Below, in pieces: positions 7,600 to 16,196 of a stretch of 44,662 nucleotides of DNA. The DNA is from Verrucomicrobiota bacterium (GTDB lineage: Bacteria; Verrucomicrobiota; Verrucomicrobiia; Limisphaerales; JAJOIW01). The position numbers and the translations under genes were made by a program. Numbering within the stretch: position 1 is the first letter of the stretch; each line of letters starts with the position of its first letter. The notes beneath the pieces were generated by a model. That model saw nothing but the letters and a program-made list of their open reading frames with translations, was not told the DNA's origin and searched no databases. Location: NCBI GenBank assembly GCA_021209225.1, contig JAJOIW010000005.1:1-44662 (forward strand), written 5' to 3'.

Positions 7600-8847
7600 T
7601 CAGTAAGTAGCGGTAACGCCGAGGAAGGCGATATTGCGGCTGAATTCACGACCAGCGATGTCATCGTTGATCAAGTCGGTGTAGGAGTAACCGATTTCAG
7701 CCAGGATGTTCGGATTGATGCGATAGCCAAGGGTGGCACCGATGACATAAAGGTTTTCGGATGCGTCATTGAACCCACCACCATTAAAGCTTGAGAATTG
7801 GGCCTGGCCGTTGACGGTGGCAACGATCACTGGAGTGATGTTGTAGCGGAGCAAACCATAGAGGGTGGTGGTTTCCTGGTCGAGGACAGGAGCGTTGGTT
7901 CCACCTGAAACGTCTGTTGCGTTACGAGCGTGGCGAACGCCAAAAACAGAACTCCCTTCAGCAAAGTTGTAAGTTAAGTTGGCATCAATATATGGACTGG
8001 TGGTGGAGGAGTCGCCGCCGATGGTATTAGGATAATCGACGATTTGAGCACCAGCACGGAGGCTCGCAAACAGGTTTGGATTGAAGGCATGGTCAACACC
8101 GGTGAAAAGGTAATGAGAATTGGCATTACGAACATCCGAGTTGATAGGAGCGAGGCCTACGCGCTGAATCTGACCTCCGTCGTAGCTTATGTGACCGTAT
8201 TGGTAGCCGAGAACCACGCTGGTTTCAGGACTGAGCACTTTGCGTCCATCGATGCCGATGAGGTGCTCCATGCGATCGAGCAGACTGGAGAAAACGTTTT
8301 CCTCATAGTTGTAGTAACGATTGGAGTAATCGACCCCGACGAAAATGGTATCTGAGAGGCGGTTTTCGAATCTTGTGCCGAAGGTGTTGCGGATGGCGTC
8401 CTGACGGAGACGAACAGCTGTGATGACGTCTTCGTCGAGGATGGTGGGTTCGTTGGTGGCCACGAAGCTCTCGTTAACAGTCAGGGTGGCGTTATCTGAG
8501 AATTTGTGATCGAGCGAGACACCGAAGATATGGTATTGGTCGTCCTTGTTACGAGCCTCGTTTTCAAACCAGCGATAGCGATAATCGTATTGGGTTGTGA
8601 GGGTTGTGGCACCGTTGTTAAACGTGGTGTCGTAAGCAAGGTGCGGACCGAACTCGATACCAAACGATTCGATTTCGTTGCTGTTGGAGTTCAGAGAGTT
8701 GTCATCGTAGAATCCACGTACAACGGCTCCGATACTCCACGGTTTCGCGTCAGTGGCAGCATCAAATGATGGGGCGATGTACGACTGGGCTTGCAGCCCG
8801 GAAGCTCCGAGGACAAATAGTCCAGTAGAGGCGATTACCTTATTCAT
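7600..8847 (-). CDS. Outer-membrane beta-barrel protein, exopolysaccharide-locus type
   Basis: A 415-residue exported protein. A signal peptide (MNKVIASTGLFVLGASGLQA) is followed by alternating amphipathic strands rich in aromatic girdle residues, for example TQYDYRYRWFENEA, VGVDYSNRYYNYEENVFSS and AEIGYSYTDLIN, and the chain ends on an aromatic (FLGVTATY), as beta-barrels assembled by BAM do. It resembles the BBP2/EpsL-like beta-barrels that accompany Wza and Wzc genes, so a role in polysaccharide passage or retention is likely but inferred. It has its own terminator and a candidate promoter, hence it is a separate unit from the downstream kinase operon. No close functional assignment can be made. 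Confidence 0.82.
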   Translation of the reverse strand: MNKVIASTGLFVLGASGLQAQSYIAPSFDAATDAKPWSIGAVVRGFYDDNSLNSNSNEIESFGIEFGPHLAYDTTFNNGATTLTTQYDYRYRWFENEARNKDDQYHIFGVSLDHKFSDNATLTVNESFVATNEPTILDEDVITAVRLRQDAIRNTFGTRFENRLSDTIFVGVDYSNRYYNYEENVFSSLLDRMEHLIGIDGRKVLSPETSVVLGYQYGHISYDGGQIQRVGLAPINSDVRNANSHYLFTGVDHAFNPNLFASLRAGAQIVDYPNTIGGDSSTTSPYIDANLTYNFAEGSSVFGVRHARNATDVSGGTNAPVLDQETTTLYGLLRYNITPVIVATVNGQAQFSSFNGGGFNDASENLYVIGATLGYRINPNILAEIGYSYTDLINDDIAGREFSRNIAFLGVTATY

Positions 8848-8909
8848 AGTTAGTTTTTTTGAATCCTGAAATTCCGATATCCCAGATCGCGTCTGCGTTA
8901 TCGATAGTG

Positions 8910-8936
8910 ATAATATTTCCTGTGTAATTCTGTCAA
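8910..8936 (-). promoter_or_regulatory. Candidate sigma-70-type promoter for the beta-barrel gene
   Basis: Minus strand: TTGACA (8936-8931), 15 nt spacer, TATTAT (8915-8910), about 63 nt upstream of the ATG at 8847. The -35 is perfect and the -10 is a 5/6 match, but the spacer is shorter than the ideal 17. Confidence 0.45.
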
Positions 8937-9149
8937 ACAGAAATCAATTTCGATAAGCGACTTATGAGTAGAAACATTAAGTGCCAAGCCGAGATTGGCA
9001 AGAAATCATGGGTGGAAAATCTTTGTGCCCATGAGCGGGTTTCGACCCTTGTCGCTGTTTGGGTTAGAATGTGCAGAACTGAGGCACGGGGATCAACAAA
9101 AATAATCATAAAAAGTGATTTGGGGGGACACATTCAGTTCCATCTGGGT
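8937..9149. other. Intergenic region without recognised gene
   Basis: The 302 bp between the glycosyltransferase stop and the beta-barrel start (8848-9149) hold the candidate promoter and, in this part, a 6 bp inverted repeat TGCCAA/TTGGCA at 8982-9000 and a small GGGT-TTCG-ACCC hairpin near 9038. No convincing coding frame, tRNA or terminator was seen. Confidence 0.5.
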
Positions 9150-11111
9150 TTATCGGTGAGGAAAATCTGGCGTGGGAGGAAAGGAAAGCCGGATTTTCCA
9201 CGAACCGAGCGGGTATGGGGTGACGAAGAGGTGCCAATTGTCGGGGACACGTTTTTCGAGCATGATGATGGAGAAAAACTTTGCCCAGCTTTCATTCCTG
9301 AGGCTGAAGAGGTCCTGAAATGAGCGGGAGAGAGTTGCTTCGGAGATGTAGAGGCCGAGTATAGGTTTTTGTGTGTAATGGAATCCGCGGTTCTCTGGTT
9401 GGTTGGCGAGTGGGTTGTAGGCCTGTTCTGAGGTATGGGTGATGAGGAGGGCTGGGCGGTTTGCGTACCAGCTGTATGCCCAAGGGATATCGGTCATGAT
9501 CAGCTCCGAAGGGGAGGCTTGGAGTTGAGGTGAGGATTCTGAATGGGGGAGAGATTCCGCTGGGGTATGAGCACGGAAGCAATTTCCGATGAATTGAATT
9601 TTGAAGATGTCATAGACAAACATGGGGGAGTCAGGAAGAGCCATTCGTCCTGGAACCTTGACCATGGGTGGGGCAGAATAATTGGGGGGCAGGATGGTCA
9701 GGATAATGGGAAGCGAAGCCAGGCAGGCAAAAAGGACGGGGAATCCGCGGCGGAGAGGTTCGTAAGGCAATTCGATCTGATCGGTGATCACAAAGAAGCA
9801 GGCGATGGAAAAGATGGAGATCAGGGGAATCATCCAGGCTGCGAGATTATAGGGAGAAGTGATGGAATTGGTTTCGGGGTAATTGATGCGGATAATGGGC
9901 ATGACGAGTATGAGAATGAGGGTGGAAAGTCCCACCCAGAGACGCAGGTAATTGAGTTTAGGGGATCGGAAAGGGAGGAAGACACCAGCGATGAAGAAGG
10001 CGAGGATCCATATTCCGCCGACGGAGCGGATCACTTCGCTGAATGCTGGACCGATTCCTGTGAGGAATTTGGTTGTTATGAGAGAGAGGGTGAAGTCACC
10101 GGTATTGGGTGAGAGGTCCTGATCGAGGGAGTTGTATGGGAAGATCTGGGTGGATTGGAAAATGGAGTAACCGGCTAATCCGAATGGGGATCCGGTGAGA
10201 TGATAGTTGCGGATGAACCAGGGACTGGCCACGAGCAAGGCGACGAGCACGGGCGCGGCGGACATGGGAAATTTCCATCGAGGTATGAGAACCCCGGTGA
10301 GCACGACTACGGGAACAATGAGCCAGAGGTAGGCATAGTCAATCAGAGTGCCGATGCCGATAGTCCCGCCGACCAGAACCATAAGAATGAGAGAATGGTA
10401 GAAATCCTCAGCGAGGTCCATCGGAGTTCCATTGGGGATGCCCGCAATTCGCTGGGACAAAGAGAGCCACTTGCCACTCAGCACAGAAACAAAAAAGAAC
10501 AGGAGGAGAGTCAAATTCACGAGAAGGAGCGTGGGAAGCCCGGAGAAGACGGATTGCCAGAGGTAGTTTTGAACCAGTATGGCAATGGCAGAGAGGGAGG
10601 CGACACGGCTATCGAAGAGGTGATGAGCGAGGAGATAGGTGAGAAAGACCGATCCCAGCATGAGAAATGTCTGCAGCAAACTGAGAAGAACCTCAGGTTG
10701 GTAGCGGTATTTGGACTCCATGAATGCCTTGGCATCTCGGACCTCGAATGAGAAGGGAAGAATTTTAAAAGCAGCAGCGAGAAGAGCTGGGAATAATGGG
10801 GGGTGGTGCACATCGGGCACTTTGTCATCCTGGACGAATGTTGGGGCGGGTTTGTCGAGTTTTTCAGCGCGACGATCCATCATGAACAGGGCAAATGGCC
10901 GGATGAATTTCGTTGAGAAGCCCTCGCCTTGCGCCAGGTTGTGGCCAATCTGGGCCATATCCATGGCGGTGGGATGGGCGAGATTGGAATATTCACGCAC
11001 ATGGAATATGACAGCCAAGCCACATAATCCGGCGATAATGACAGCTATTTGAAGAAATTTACCGAATTTTCCTTCTTCGAGTTGGTAGATCCATTCCTGA
11101 ATTCTTGGCAT
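9150..11111 (-). CDS. GT-C fold glycosyltransferase, family 39-like membrane protein
   Basis: A 653-residue polytopic inner-membrane protein with roughly 10-12 hydrophobic helices in its first 450 residues and a soluble C-terminal part. After the first helix comes a periplasmic loop with the acidic/glycine pattern of GT39/ArnT enzymes (YSNLAHPTAMDMAQIGHNL) and then HHPPLFPALLAAAFKI, the conserved PPL segment. Such enzymes transfer a sugar from a polyprenyl-phosphate donor to a lipid, glycan or protein on the periplasmic side; donor and acceptor cannot be told from sequence. It lies 39 nt downstream of the NtrC-type regulator on the same strand, so the three genes may be one transcript. Confidence 0.8.
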   Translation of the reverse strand: MPRIQEWIYQLEEGKFGKFLQIAVIIAGLCGLAVIFHVREYSNLAHPTAMDMAQIGHNLAQGEGFSTKFIRPFALFMMDRRAEKLDKPAPTFVQDDKVPDVHHPPLFPALLAAAFKILPFSFEVRDAKAFMESKYRYQPEVLLSLLQTFLMLGSVFLTYLLAHHLFDSRVASLSAIAILVQNYLWQSVFSGLPTLLLVNLTLLLFFFVSVLSGKWLSLSQRIAGIPNGTPMDLAEDFYHSLILMVLVGGTIGIGTLIDYAYLWLIVPVVVLTGVLIPRWKFPMSAAPVLVALLVASPWFIRNYHLTGSPFGLAGYSIFQSTQIFPYNSLDQDLSPNTGDFTLSLITTKFLTGIGPAFSEVIRSVGGIWILAFFIAGVFLPFRSPKLNYLRLWVGLSTLILILVMPIIRINYPETNSITSPYNLAAWMIPLISIFSIACFFVITDQIELPYEPLRRGFPVLFACLASLPIILTILPPNYSAPPMVKVPGRMALPDSPMFVYDIFKIQFIGNCFRAHTPAESLPHSESSPQLQASPSELIMTDIPWAYSWYANRPALLITHTSEQAYNPLANQPENRGFHYTQKPILGLYISEATLSRSFQDLFSLRNESWAKFFSIIMLEKRVPDNWHLFVTPYPLGSWKIRLSFPPTPDFPHR

Positions 11112-11150
11112 GTTGTGATGATGGAGCGAACTGAATGATACAGATCGGGT

Positions 11151-12545
11151 TTAAAAATTTTCTAGGTTGTATTTATGTAATTTCCTGTGGAGGGTCCTGC
11201 GGCTCATGCCGATTTTTGATGCGGCGAGCGTGCGGTTTCCGCCAGTTTCCTGCAGGGCGCGGATAATGAGTTGTCGTTCGGCCTCCTGGACTGTGTGAGA
11301 TACGGGAGAATGATGCTCCGGATCCGACCCATCTGGATGCAGGGTAGCGTGAATGGGATATGGATGTCCAGTGGAGGATTGGTGAATTTCACGCGGAAGG
11401 TCTTGGGGTTGAATTTCCTGGGAATGAGACATGATGACGGCCCGTTCTATGGCGAACCTCAATTCCCGGACATTTCCGGGCCAGTTATGTGTCATGAGAG
11501 CGTTCATGGCCTCGGAGGAAAAGCCCTGAATCGGACGGTGATTTTCCTGGGCGAATTCTTTGAGGAAGGCCATTGCCATGATAGGAACGTCCTCGAGGCG
11601 CTGGCGCAATGTCGGGAGGGTAATTTCAACGACGCGCATCCGGAAAAACAGGTCTTCGCGGAATGTTCCCTGCCGGACCATTTCGGCGAGGTCCCGGTTT
11701 GTGGCGGCGATGAGACGGACATCGACTTTAATGGTTTTATTGGATCCGACACGCTCGAAGGTTCTTTCGCCGAGGAAGCGGAGCAATTTGACCTGGGTGA
11801 CGGGGTCGATTTCGCCAATTTCATCGAGAAACAGGGTTCCGCCATGGGCTTCCTCGAATCGACCGATGCGTCGTTCATGAGCTCCGGTGAAAGCACCTTT
11901 TTCATGGCCGAAAAGTTCGCTTTCCAAGAGGGTGGCCGTAAGAGCGGCACAATGAACTGTCACCAGGGGGTTGGGCGCCCGAGGGCTGAGATTATGGATG
12001 GCTCGGGCGATCATTTCTTTTCCTGTGCCATTTTCACCCTGAATGAGAACCGTGGCCCGGGTTGGAGCGACCTGGCGGACGATTTCAAATATCTGTTGCA
12101 TGGGTTTGGACTCGCCGAGAATATTTTCCAGACCATACTTGTGATTGAGTTGTTTTTTGAGCTTTTGGTTTTCGTCCTCGAGGGCATTGGACTTGAGCAA
12201 CCGGGAAATCCGATTCTGGAGGAGTTCGATTTGGAGTTTTCCTTTGGAGATGTAGTCATCGGCGCCCTGTCGGATGGCTTCGGCGGCGACATCTTCTGAT
12301 CCGTAGGCAGTCATCAAGAGGCAGACAGGAGGCCTGGAGAGAGATTTGGCTCTTCGGATCAGTCGGATCCCGTCCTCTTTAGGGAGTCGATAATCCGTTA
12401 AGAGAACGTGGAAGGTCTCTTCCTCGAGCAATCTCAGAGCGGATTCGGCATCTTCGGCGACATAGACATCGAAATCATCTTCCAGAGCCGCGCGGAGTCC
12501 TTCGCGCGTGGGTTTTTCATCATCCACAATCAGCAATCGGTGCAT
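11151..12545 (-). CDS. NtrC-family sigma-54-dependent response regulator
   Basis: A 464-residue transcription activator. The receiver domain (1-120) has acidic residues D8/D9 and phospho-acceptor D51 in LLTDYRLP. The central AAA+ domain has Walker A GENGTGKE, the sigma-54 contact loop GAFTGA and Walker B GGTLFLDEIGEI. The C-terminal Fis-type helix-turn-helix is GGNRTLAASKIGMSRRTLHR. It should bind enhancer sites and remodel RNA polymerase-sigma54 when phosphorylated by the kinase encoded 10 nt upstream. The ATG at 12545 is chosen because it begins the receiver domain. Targets are unknown; polysaccharide genes nearby are plausible. Confidence 0.93.
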   Translation of the reverse strand: MHRLLIVDDEKPTREGLRAALEDDFDVYVAEDAESALRLLEEETFHVLLTDYRLPKEDGIRLIRRAKSLSRPPVCLLMTAYGSEDVAAEAIRQGADDYISKGKLQIELLQNRISRLLKSNALEDENQKLKKQLNHKYGLENILGESKPMQQIFEIVRQVAPTRATVLIQGENGTGKEMIARAIHNLSPRAPNPLVTVHCAALTATLLESELFGHEKGAFTGAHERRIGRFEEAHGGTLFLDEIGEIDPVTQVKLLRFLGERTFERVGSNKTIKVDVRLIAATNRDLAEMVRQGTFREDLFFRMRVVEITLPTLRQRLEDVPIMAMAFLKEFAQENHRPIQGFSSEAMNALMTHNWPGNVRELRFAIERAVIMSHSQEIQPQDLPREIHQSSTGHPYPIHATLHPDGSDPEHHSPVSHTVQEAERQLIIRALQETGGNRTLAASKIGMSRRTLHRKLHKYNLENF

Positions 12546-12555
12546 AAATTCGGGT

Positions 12556-13683
12556 TCAGCTTTGAGGCGGGGGTGTTTGGAACGGAGAGTGGGCGTTGTC
12601 AACGGTTGGGGTGGCGGGGCAGTCCGTCTCACCACGCTCCAACAAACGGGGAAGTGGGTTGGAAACCGGGAGCCAGATACGGAATGTTGTGCCTTTGCCC
12701 GGAGGGCTTTCCAGTTCAATTCGACCGCGATGGTCCTGGATAATTCTCTGGACTAACATAAGTCCGAGTCCGGTGCCCTTTTCTTTGGTGGAGAAATAGG
12801 GTTCAAAGATGCGATTGATCTGGTCCTGAGGGATTCCATGACCTGTGTCGGACACGGAGACCCAGACACCTGCATCCCGAACCCCTGTTTCGATGGTCAG
12901 GATCCCACCGCGAGTCATGGCATGCATCGCATTTTTGATCAGATTGATCAGAATCTGACGAATCTGCGCAGGATCAAAATCGCTGTCAGGCAGGGAGGCA
13001 TCCAGACATGTGCGAATCACCTGCCCGCGATTGTCGATTTCCGGCTCGAGCAACTCGACTGTGGAATTAACGATATTGTTCAGAGAGGCGGACTGAATTT
13101 TTGGAGCACCGGAACGGATGGTTTGCAGAAACTGGGTCACGATGTAGTCCAGACGGCTGACCTCACCGGAGGCTACCGACAGGTAATTTTCCAGTTTCTG
13201 CAGGATCAGTGCAGGATTTTTTTTGGGATCGCGCCCGCGATCATTGACCGGGTTTCCCGCGTCAGGCCACTTTATGCTTCGAAGCTTTTTGAATTCCCGT
13301 TCCATCAACTGGAGGTGGAGGAAGAGGGCATTCAGGGGATTCCCCAGTTCGTGTGCCACGCTGCCGGCAAGCAATGTGAGTGCCTGAATGCGCTCGCTTT
13401 CGATGGTTTCAAATGTCTTTTGTCTGTCTTCGGTGGAATCCTGCAGGACCAGAGCCAATCCGGATGCACCCTGGCTGTCGCCATCCAGTGGGGCCGCATA
13501 CATCCGCAGGAATCGAGGCCGGGGGAAACTGATCTCAAACTCATGGCGCACAATGGGGTTTTCCCCCCTGAGGTCGAGTTTGGAGAGTCGATCCCATCCC
13601 ACTTCCGGGAGGAAGCGATCGACGTGCTGGCCTTCCAAACGATCTTTGGGCACACCGAGGATTCTTGCTGCCGCCTGATTCAA
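12556..13683 (-). CDS. PAS-containing sensor histidine kinase, main part (frameshifted from its N-terminus)
   Basis: A cytoplasmic NtrB-like sensor kinase. The second half of a PAS domain (NQAAARILGVPKDRLEGQ onward) leads to the dimerisation helix with H-box SVAHELGNPLNAL. An N-box (ILINLIKNAMHAM), G1 (VSVSDTGHGIP), F and G2 boxes (FEPYFSTKEKGTGLGL) complete the ATPase domain. The apparent start here, TTG at 13683, is inside the PAS fold and is not the true start. The preceding PAS half (IEDGLLVLDSDG) lies in another frame upstream; one extra base in the C4 tract at 13694-13697 (plus strand) would join them to give ...LDSDGGATYLNQAAARILG.... The partner regulator follows after 10 nt. Confidence 0.88.
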   Translation of the reverse strand: MNQAAARILGVPKDRLEGQHVDRFLPEVGWDRLSKLDLRGENPIVRHEFEISFPRPRFLRMYAAPLDGDSQGASGLALVLQDSTEDRQKTFETIESERIQALTLLAGSVAHELGNPLNALFLHLQLMEREFKKLRSIKWPDAGNPVNDRGRDPKKNPALILQKLENYLSVASGEVSRLDYIVTQFLQTIRSGAPKIQSASLNNIVNSTVELLEPEIDNRGQVIRTCLDASLPDSDFDPAQIRQILINLIKNAMHAMTRGGILTIETGVRDAGVWVSVSDTGHGIPQDQINRIFEPYFSTKEKGTGLGLMLVQRIIQDHRGRIELESPPGKGTTFRIWLPVSNPLPRLLERGETDCPATPTVDNAHSPFQTPPPQS

Positions 13684-14072
13684 ATAGGTGGCACCCCATC
13701 GGAATCCAAGACCAGCAATCCATCTTCAATCACGTGAAATAGGGTATCCAGGAGATTGCGCTCTTTGGCTAGGCGCTTCACCACAGACTCGATTCCAACC
13801 CGGTCGAGCCGATCCAAATTTCCCAGAACTTTGGAGATAAAACTCGAATTTCCCATCTCTGTTTCCGACACCATGGCCCCAGGAATGGCACACCCTAATG
13901 GCGAACCATGCTGGTCCAGAACAGGGCCAAAATGTCGCAGAAATGCGGGAAAATCAAGGAGAACCCGTATGGGAGTGGACAGAAAATTCCCACGGCAACC
14001 AAGAAATACATGGATCTGATTGCAATTTGAGGCAGAAAATATAGTTTTAGGGACGATCCATGAACGAAACAT
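13680..14072 (-). pseudogene. N-terminal part of the histidine kinase in a shifted frame
   Basis: The frame contains FLGCRGNFLSTPIRVLLDFP, LRHFGPVLDQHGSPLGC, DRVGIESVVKRLAKERNLLD and the first PAS strand VIEDGLLVLDSDG, then runs into TGA at 13680. It belongs with the kinase at 12556-13683; joined from the ATG at 14072 the protein would be about 505 residues. That ATG overlaps the ATG of the divergent oxidoreductase gene, which is unusual. A shorter start nearer 14016 would be more natural, but no in-frame ATG, GTG or TTG was found there. No membrane helix is seen in this frame. Confidence 0.7.
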
Positions 14073-15426
14073 GATAGAAAAACTGGAGGCCCTGCTGAAT
14101 CGGAGGGAATTTTTGCGGGGGACGTCACTGGCGTCATTGGCTTTAGTCATGGGGTCGGGCAAAGTGATAGCTCAAGTGGATAATCCGGCGGCGGCGCTGG
14201 ATGTCGAGAACCCTGTGAATATAGGTATTATTGGTTGCGGGGTGCAGGGACGGGAGATCATCGATCAACTGGTGCGTCTGAAGAATGCGAGAGTTGTTGC
14301 GATTTGCGACCATTATTCAGCATGGCTGAAAAGAGCCGCCCGGACAGTTCCGGCTGCTGCGAGCTACGCGAAATACCAGGATCTGTTGAAGGATCCTTCG
14401 GTTGAGGCGGTCATTATCGCCACGCCAACCCATCTGCATAAAGATATTGCTCTGGCAGCCATTCAAGCAGACAAACACGTCTATCTGGAGGCCCCAATCG
14501 CCAATACCTTGAGAGATTCACGAGCCATCTGCTCGGCAGCAAAGCAAAATCCCAAAGTTTATTTTCAATCGGGTCTGCAATTGAGATCTGAGCCACAAAG
14601 GTGGTTTCTGGTGGATTTCATCCGATCCGGTGCGTTGGGAAACACGATTGGAGCCAGGTCTCAGTGGCATAAGAAGACGAGCATGCGCCGAGTCTCCCCA
14701 TCCGGATCACGCGAGATGGAGTTGAATTGGGCGATTCAGAAGGATCATTCTGCTGGGTTGATTTCCGAGTTGGGGATCCATCAGATTGACAATGCCATGT
14801 GGTTCATGAACAAGCGGCCGACGGCGGTCACGGGTTTTGGTGGGGTATTTCAATGGCAGGATGGCCGGGATGTGGAGGACACCTTTAAAGCAGTTTTCGA
14901 ATTTGCCGATGGCCGCACCTATGACTTTTCCGGCACGATTGCCAATTCATTTGATGCATCGTATGACATGTATTACGGGACGGACTGTGCGATTATGTTC
15001 CGGGATGACAAGTCCTGGATGTTCAAGGAGACCGATGCTCCCCTGCTTGGTTGGGAGGTGTACGCGCGAAAAGATGTTTTTTATAAGGAAACTGGCATTT
15101 ATCTGGCCGCGAATGCCACAAAACTGACCACTCAGGACAAGGGCGCCACCAGCAGTTCCAATGAACAACAGCCCATTTATTATGCCTTGGAGGCCTTCGT
15201 CACCAATTCGTATCTGCGCAAGGCGGCCATAGCCGACTTTCTGGAAACCTTTGGCGAGGCGGACCCGGAAGCGCTGACTGAATATCTCGCGGAAATCAAC
15301 AAAAACCAGATTCCTGCCGCAGGACCCGAGGAAGGCCATGAAGCCACAGCGCTCGTGCTTTATGCCAATATGGCTATCCAACAGAAGAAACGAATCAACA
15401 TCGACCCTGAATCTTTCAACATTTAA
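14071..15426 (+). CDS. Tat-exported Gfo/Idh/MocA-family oxidoreductase
   Basis: A 451-residue NAD(P)-dependent sugar oxidoreductase. A twin-arginine signal (NRREFLRGTSLASLALVMG) directs export of the folded, cofactor-loaded enzyme. The Rossmann fold has GIIGCGVQGREI, and the nucleotide-site segment VYLEAPIANTLRDS has EAP where the family usually has EKP, so the usual catalytic Lys is missing, as in several verrucomicrobial and planctomycete paralogs. The second domain has ELGIHQIDNAMWFMN, with the expected His. The ATG at 14071 fits the signal peptide; an upstream in-frame ATG at 14020 would put 17 residues before it. A YceI gene follows after 11 nt. The substrate is unknown. Confidence 0.88.
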   Translation: MIEKLEALLNRREFLRGTSLASLALVMGSGKVIAQVDNPAAALDVENPVNIGIIGCGVQGREIIDQLVRLKNARVVAICDHYSAWLKRAARTVPAAASYAKYQDLLKDPSVEAVIIATPTHLHKDIALAAIQADKHVYLEAPIANTLRDSRAICSAAKQNPKVYFQSGLQLRSEPQRWFLVDFIRSGALGNTIGARSQWHKKTSMRRVSPSGSREMELNWAIQKDHSAGLISELGIHQIDNAMWFMNKRPTAVTGFGGVFQWQDGRDVEDTFKAVFEFADGRTYDFSGTIANSFDASYDMYYGTDCAIMFRDDKSWMFKETDAPLLGWEVYARKDVFYKETGIYLAANATKLTTQDKGATSSSNEQQPIYYALEAFVTNSYLRKAAIADFLETFGEADPEALTEYLAEINKNQIPAAGPEEGHEATALVLYANMAIQQKKRINIDPESFNI

Positions 15427-15437
15427 TCCAACTCAAT

Positions 15438-16094
15438 ATGAATCAGCATTTTTCAACACTGAACAGGCTCGCAGTTTGGATACTGGCCATTGCGTCAACA
15501 ATCAGTCTTCGGGCGGAGGATCAACCGCTGCCGGTTAAATACAAGGGGGTGTTTGGAAGTTCCCTCTCTATTGACGGCACATCGACAGTTCATGATTGGA
15601 GCGTATCCACAAAACTGATGAGTGGAACCATCGAGTTCGACACCAATTTCCCTCTGGACCCCGCCGCGGAGAAAATAGAGGAGATCAAAGTGCAGCCCAA
15701 GGTGGAGGTATCCATCCCGGTCAGATCCATTAAAAGCGGGCAGACTCGAATGGATGAGGTGATGCATGCCACGATGAAACGCGATGAACACCCGGATGCG
15801 ACCTATAAGCTCGTGTCGCTGAAAGCATCGGAAACCCCGAGGAAGTCCGGGGACCCCCTTCAATTTGACTCAACCGGAATACTCACAGTTGCCGGAGCAA
15901 CCAAACTCGTCAAATTTCCAGTCAGTTTCAAAAATGAGGCGGATGGCAAATTAAAAATATCCGGCAGAACCACAGTGAAGATGTCCGATTTTGGCATGAA
16001 GCCCCCTGCCCCCAAAGTGGCTCTCGGATTCATCAAGACCGGGGATGAAGTGGATATCAAGTTCGAGTGGATCGCAAAAAAACAGGAACCCTGA
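15438..16094 (+). CDS. Exported YceI-family protein
   Basis: A 218-residue periplasmic protein. A signal peptide (about 1-26, ending SLRAED) is followed by the YceI lipocalin-like barrel: SIDGTSTVHDWS (the conserved S.HDW strand), VSIPVRSIKSGQTRMDEVMH, MKRDEHPDATYKLVS, and TGILTVAGATKLVKFPVSF near the end. Members bind polyisoprenoids or similar amphipathic molecules in the periplasm; the exact ligand here is unknown. It is 11 nt downstream of the oxidoreductase and closed by a strong terminator, so the two form a short operon. Confidence 0.92.
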   Translation: MNQHFSTLNRLAVWILAIASTISLRAEDQPLPVKYKGVFGSSLSIDGTSTVHDWSVSTKLMSGTIEFDTNFPLDPAAEKIEEIKVQPKVEVSIPVRSIKSGQTRMDEVMHATMKRDEHPDATYKLVSLKASETPRKSGDPLQFDSTGILTVAGATKLVKFPVSFKNEADGKLKISGRTTVKMSDFGMKPPAPKVALGFIKTGDEVDIKFEWIAKKQEP

Positions 16095-16122
16095 CCCTCG
16101 ACGGACACATCAATCCTCAGTC

Positions 16123-16152
16123 AGCGCCAACTAACTTGGCGCTTTTTTTTTT
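16123..16152 (+). terminator. Rho-independent terminator after yceI
   Basis: Stem AGCGCCAA / TTGGCGCT (8 bp) with loop CTAAC, followed by a run of ten T. It lies about 28 nt after the YceI stop codon. Confidence 0.92.
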
Positions 16153-16168
16153 GGTGGCAGTTAATCAT

Positions 16169-16186
16169 AATGTGCCAGGTACATTA
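16169..16186. repeat. Short palindrome related to RAYT-type repeat, copy 3
   Basis: AATGTGCCAGGTACATT: arms AATGTGCC and GGTACATT pair with one mismatch around a central A. It sits between the YceI terminator and the SDR start, 11 nt upstream of the SDR ATG, so it is within or near that gene's leader. Confidence 0.6.
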
Positions 16187-16196
16187 TTCATTAAAC

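Noticed and set aside
4572-8847. Exosortase/PEP-CTERM system
   Set aside because: A sigma-54 pair, Wzc and Wza genes can accompany exosortase, but no exosortase-like gene or PEP-CTERM tail was found in the window.
8975-9000. TTGGCAC on the minus strand as a sigma-54 -24 element
   Set aside because: The GC of the -12 element is absent at the required 10 nt spacing; it is better seen as half of a small inverted repeat.
9030-9110. Possible tRNA-like T-arm (GGGTTTCGACCC)
   Set aside because: Only a 4 bp hairpin; no acceptor, D or anticodon arms with correct spacing around it.
11271-12299. 342-codon plus-strand frame opposite the response regulator
   Set aside because: Antisense shadow of the receiver/AAA+ coding sequence.
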